The position numbers were made by a program, and so were the translations under genes. Source: Sphingobacterium spiritivorum (GTDB taxonomy: Bacteria; Bacteroidota; Bacteroidia; Sphingobacteriales; Sphingobacteriaceae). From it: a DNA stretch of 64,000 bases. The stretch is taken from positions 1,674,001 through 1,738,000 of the forward strand of contig NZ_CP068083.1 in assembly GCF_016725325.1 (NCBI RefSeq), given 5' to 3'. The notes under the pieces are model-generated. The model was not told where the DNA came from, searched no databases, and saw nothing but the letters and a program-made list of their open reading frames with translations. Below are positions 62,797 to 64,000 of this stretch, in pieces. Within the stretch, counting starts at the first letter, position 1; each line of letters starts with the position of its first letter.

Positions 62797-63111
62797 ATGA
62801 AAGAAGTATCCGTTGCTGAATTAAAGCAAAAAATCGATAATAATGAGGATTTTCAACTAATAGATGTCCGCGAACCCTTTGAGTATGAGGTGTCTAATCT
62901 TGGTGGACTTAATATTCCTTTGGCGGGTATTGTTATTGAAGCTGAAAAAATTGCGAAGGACAAGCCTGTTATTTTCCAGTGTCGTAGTGGCAAACGCAGT
63001 GCACAAGCCGTAATGCTTCTTGAGCAGCAAGGCTTTGATAATCTGGCAAACCTTAAGGGAGGTATTCTGGCCTGGAAAGAAGAAATCGATCCTGAGCTGG
63101 ACGTTTATTAG
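62797..63111 (+). CDS. Single-domain rhodanese-like sulfurtransferase
   Basis: This 104-residue protein is a rhodanese domain with LIDVREPFEYEVSNLGGLNI near residue 21 and the active-site loop CRSGKRSAQAV (Cys about 66). It ends with LKGGILAWKEEIDPELDVY. Single-domain rhodaneses shuttle sulfane sulfur or act in cyanide or thiosulfate handling; the acceptor is unknown. It is followed after seven bases by a small membrane-protein gene. Confidence 0.93.
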   Translation: MKEVSVAELKQKIDNNEDFQLIDVREPFEYEVSNLGGLNIPLAGIVIEAEKIAKDKPVIFQCRSGKRSAQAVMLLEQQGFDNLANLKGGILAWKEEIDPELDVY

Positions 63112-63118
63112 TCTGCAC

Positions 63119-63430
63119 ATGAAAAATCTGGAGCATCAGACCAAACAAGCTTTTTTGTTTAGTCTTGCTTTTTATGTAATAGGCCTGCTGGCCTGTTTTA
63201 TCAATATACAGTTTGCAACACTGATTATAAGTGTTTCCTTATTGATTTCCCTGATCTGGGTATTTCTCGTTCTTAGAGAGATCTTTCTTTCAGGGAGAAT
63301 TTCTAATGTAGAACGATTTGGATTAGCAATTTTCATTGTAATGGGAAATATCCTTGCGGGAGCTGTATATTTTTGGTTTTTACGGAATAGGGTAATCCAT
63401 TCCGTTCCGAAAAATAAGTTTAATAAATGA
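63119..63430 (+). CDS. Small hypothetical membrane protein
   Basis: The protein has 103 residues from ATG 63119, chosen because the upstream in-frame start overlaps the rhodanese gene. Four hydrophobic segments are visible (about residues 12-32, 36-52, 66-86). I recognise no family. It lies seven bases after the rhodanese gene and overlaps the next gene by four bases (ATGA). Confidence 0.65.
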   Translation: MKNLEHQTKQAFLFSLAFYVIGLLACFINIQFATLIISVSLLISLIWVFLVLREIFLSGRISNVERFGLAIFIVMGNILAGAVYFWFLRNRVIHSVPKNKFNK

Positions 63431-63669
63431 AAAAAGAGATTATTTATAATGTAGGCCTGAATGTGGGAATGATGCTGCTTATCATGATCGGGTATACAGC
63501 CTACAAGAGTGGGAATGCATTGATTTTCGGATTGTCTATTGCGCTGGGAGTCGTACTGATCTACCTGAAAATTGTGTTGCTGAAACAGGTCCGAAGAAAG
63601 ACAAGGACACCTCAGCAGGTTCCGTTGAAGACCACGACAACAACAAAGAAGAAAAAAAAACGGGCTTAA
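63427..63669 (+). CDS. Small hypothetical membrane protein with basic tail
   Basis: The 80-residue protein has two transmembrane segments (VGLNVGMMLLIMIGYTAY and LSIALGVVLIYLKIVLL) and a Lys/Thr-rich cytoplasmic tail (TTTTTKKKKKRA). I do not recognise a family with confidence. The ATG overlaps the previous stop by four bases, and the stop codon lies inside the terminator stem. The tight spacing suggests a three-gene operon with the rhodanese. Confidence 0.6.
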   Translation: MKKEIIYNVGLNVGMMLLIMIGYTAYKSGNALIFGLSIALGVVLIYLKIVLLKQVRRKTRTPQQVPLKTTTTTKKKKKRA

Positions 63670-63690
63670 TTTTAAGCCCGTTTCTTTTTT
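63661..63690. terminator. Bidirectional terminator at the end of the rhodanese operon and gcvT
   Basis: CGGGCTTAA pairs with TTAAGCCCG (63661-63680) around TT, with A-rich sequence upstream and TTTCTTTTTT downstream. It can terminate both convergent transcripts. Confidence 0.88.
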
Positions 63691-64000
63691 ATTTTACAAA
63701 TGGCGGTTTTGCCACTTTAGCTTTAATCTTCTGATTGCGGATGTGGATAAAGATTTCTGTACCTTCTTTAGCAAAAGCCTGATCAACATAGCCTAATCCG
63801 ACAGACTTTTTCAGTGATGGTGACTGCGTTCCGGAAGTAACACGACCGATAACATTTCCGTCTGCATCTACTATTTCATAGTCGTGACGGGGAATACCGC
63901 GGTCAATCATTTCAAAACCTACTAATTTTTGTTTTACTCCGGCTTCTTTTTCGGCTTTCAGATTAGCAGAATTTACAAAATCCTTTGTGAATTTCGTTAC
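63689..64000 (-). CDS. gcvT: Aminomethyltransferase (glycine cleavage T protein), C-terminal part, 5' end cut off
   Basis: Only the last 103 codons lie in the window. The segment KLVGFEMIDRGIPRHDYEIV, then GRVTSGTQSPSLKKSVGLGY and the final KAKVAKPPF match the GcvT C-terminal beta-barrel. GcvT transfers the aminomethyl carbon to tetrahydrofolate in glycine cleavage. Its partner gcvH is at 8485. The catalytic part and the start codon are beyond the window. Confidence 0.93.
   Translation of the reverse strand, partial: VTKFTKDFVNSANLKAEKEAGVKQKLVGFEMIDRGIPRHDYEIVDADGNVIGRVTSGTQSPSLKKSVGLGYVDQAFAKEGTEIFIHIRNQKIKAKVAKPPFVK

Noticed and set aside
1..64000. tRNA, rRNA, CRISPR, insertion sequence or phage genes
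   Set aside because: Intergenic gaps were read for cloverleaf arms, regularly spaced repeats and transposase motifs; none was found.

Overview
The window is chromosomal DNA of a Bacteroidota bacterium, most likely of the family Sphingobacteriaceae (Sphingobacterium-like). The evidence is a GldH lipoprotein, a roughly 1,100-residue SecA with an inserted segment, TAnnTTTG-type -7 promoter boxes with upstream TTTG -33 boxes, the general lack of Shine-Dalgarno sequences, and the futalosine route to menaquinone. About 66 protein genes fill nearly all of the sequence. I see no rRNA, tRNA, CRISPR array, insertion sequence, phage or plasmid genes. This is a housekeeping region, and its most notable feature is that it appears to contain the chromosome origin.

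Left part (1-12,750): a cut-off lipoprotein amidase, two secreted proteins, two tandem glucosaminidases, an O-methyltransferase, GTP cyclohydrolase I with a 6-pyruvoyl-tetrahydropterin synthase-like enzyme, futalosine hydrolase, pyruvate dehydrogenase E1 beta, GcvH, AnmK, CdsA, and a CPBP membrane protease overlapping a DUF2007 gene. Middle-left (12,750-25,290): a Tat-exported phospholipase C, a giant tricorn-like protease, a zinc-ribbon/NIF3 pair, an RsmI-like methylase, ApaG, and an ABC-F ATPase.

Origin neighbourhood (25,290-47,000): two near-consensus parS sites lie just before mnmG. The AT-rich nadB-nadA gap (31,091-31,581) holds three exact DnaA boxes and several near matches and is the best oriC candidate. 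An 18-bp-arm terminator between thiL and scpA has a core one base from parS. dxs, dnaA, the lpxK/gldH/ricT/holB operon and dnaN follow. ParS, ScpA, DnaA, DnaN and the DnaA-box cluster together form a replication and segregation hub.

Right part (45,000-64,000): tandem DedA genes, a CAP protein, yicC-gmk-nadD, an orphan ExbD, a small uronate-catabolism cluster (kduI, DUF4861, kduD), CsbD with an unusually strong Shine-Dalgarno sequence, surE, mqnD, secA, a SPOR protein, an M20 amidohydrolase, a degenerate thiamine-pyrophosphokinase-like protein, a GNAT enzyme, an M28 peptidase, a rhodanese with two small membrane proteins, and the cut-off 3' end of gcvT.

Several genes have a -7 box only 3-9 bases before the start codon, suggesting leaderless or almost leaderless mRNAs. 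I found no convincing new multi-gene system. The strongest leads are the origin/parS architecture, the parS-like terminator, the leaderless promoters and the degenerate TPK-like protein.
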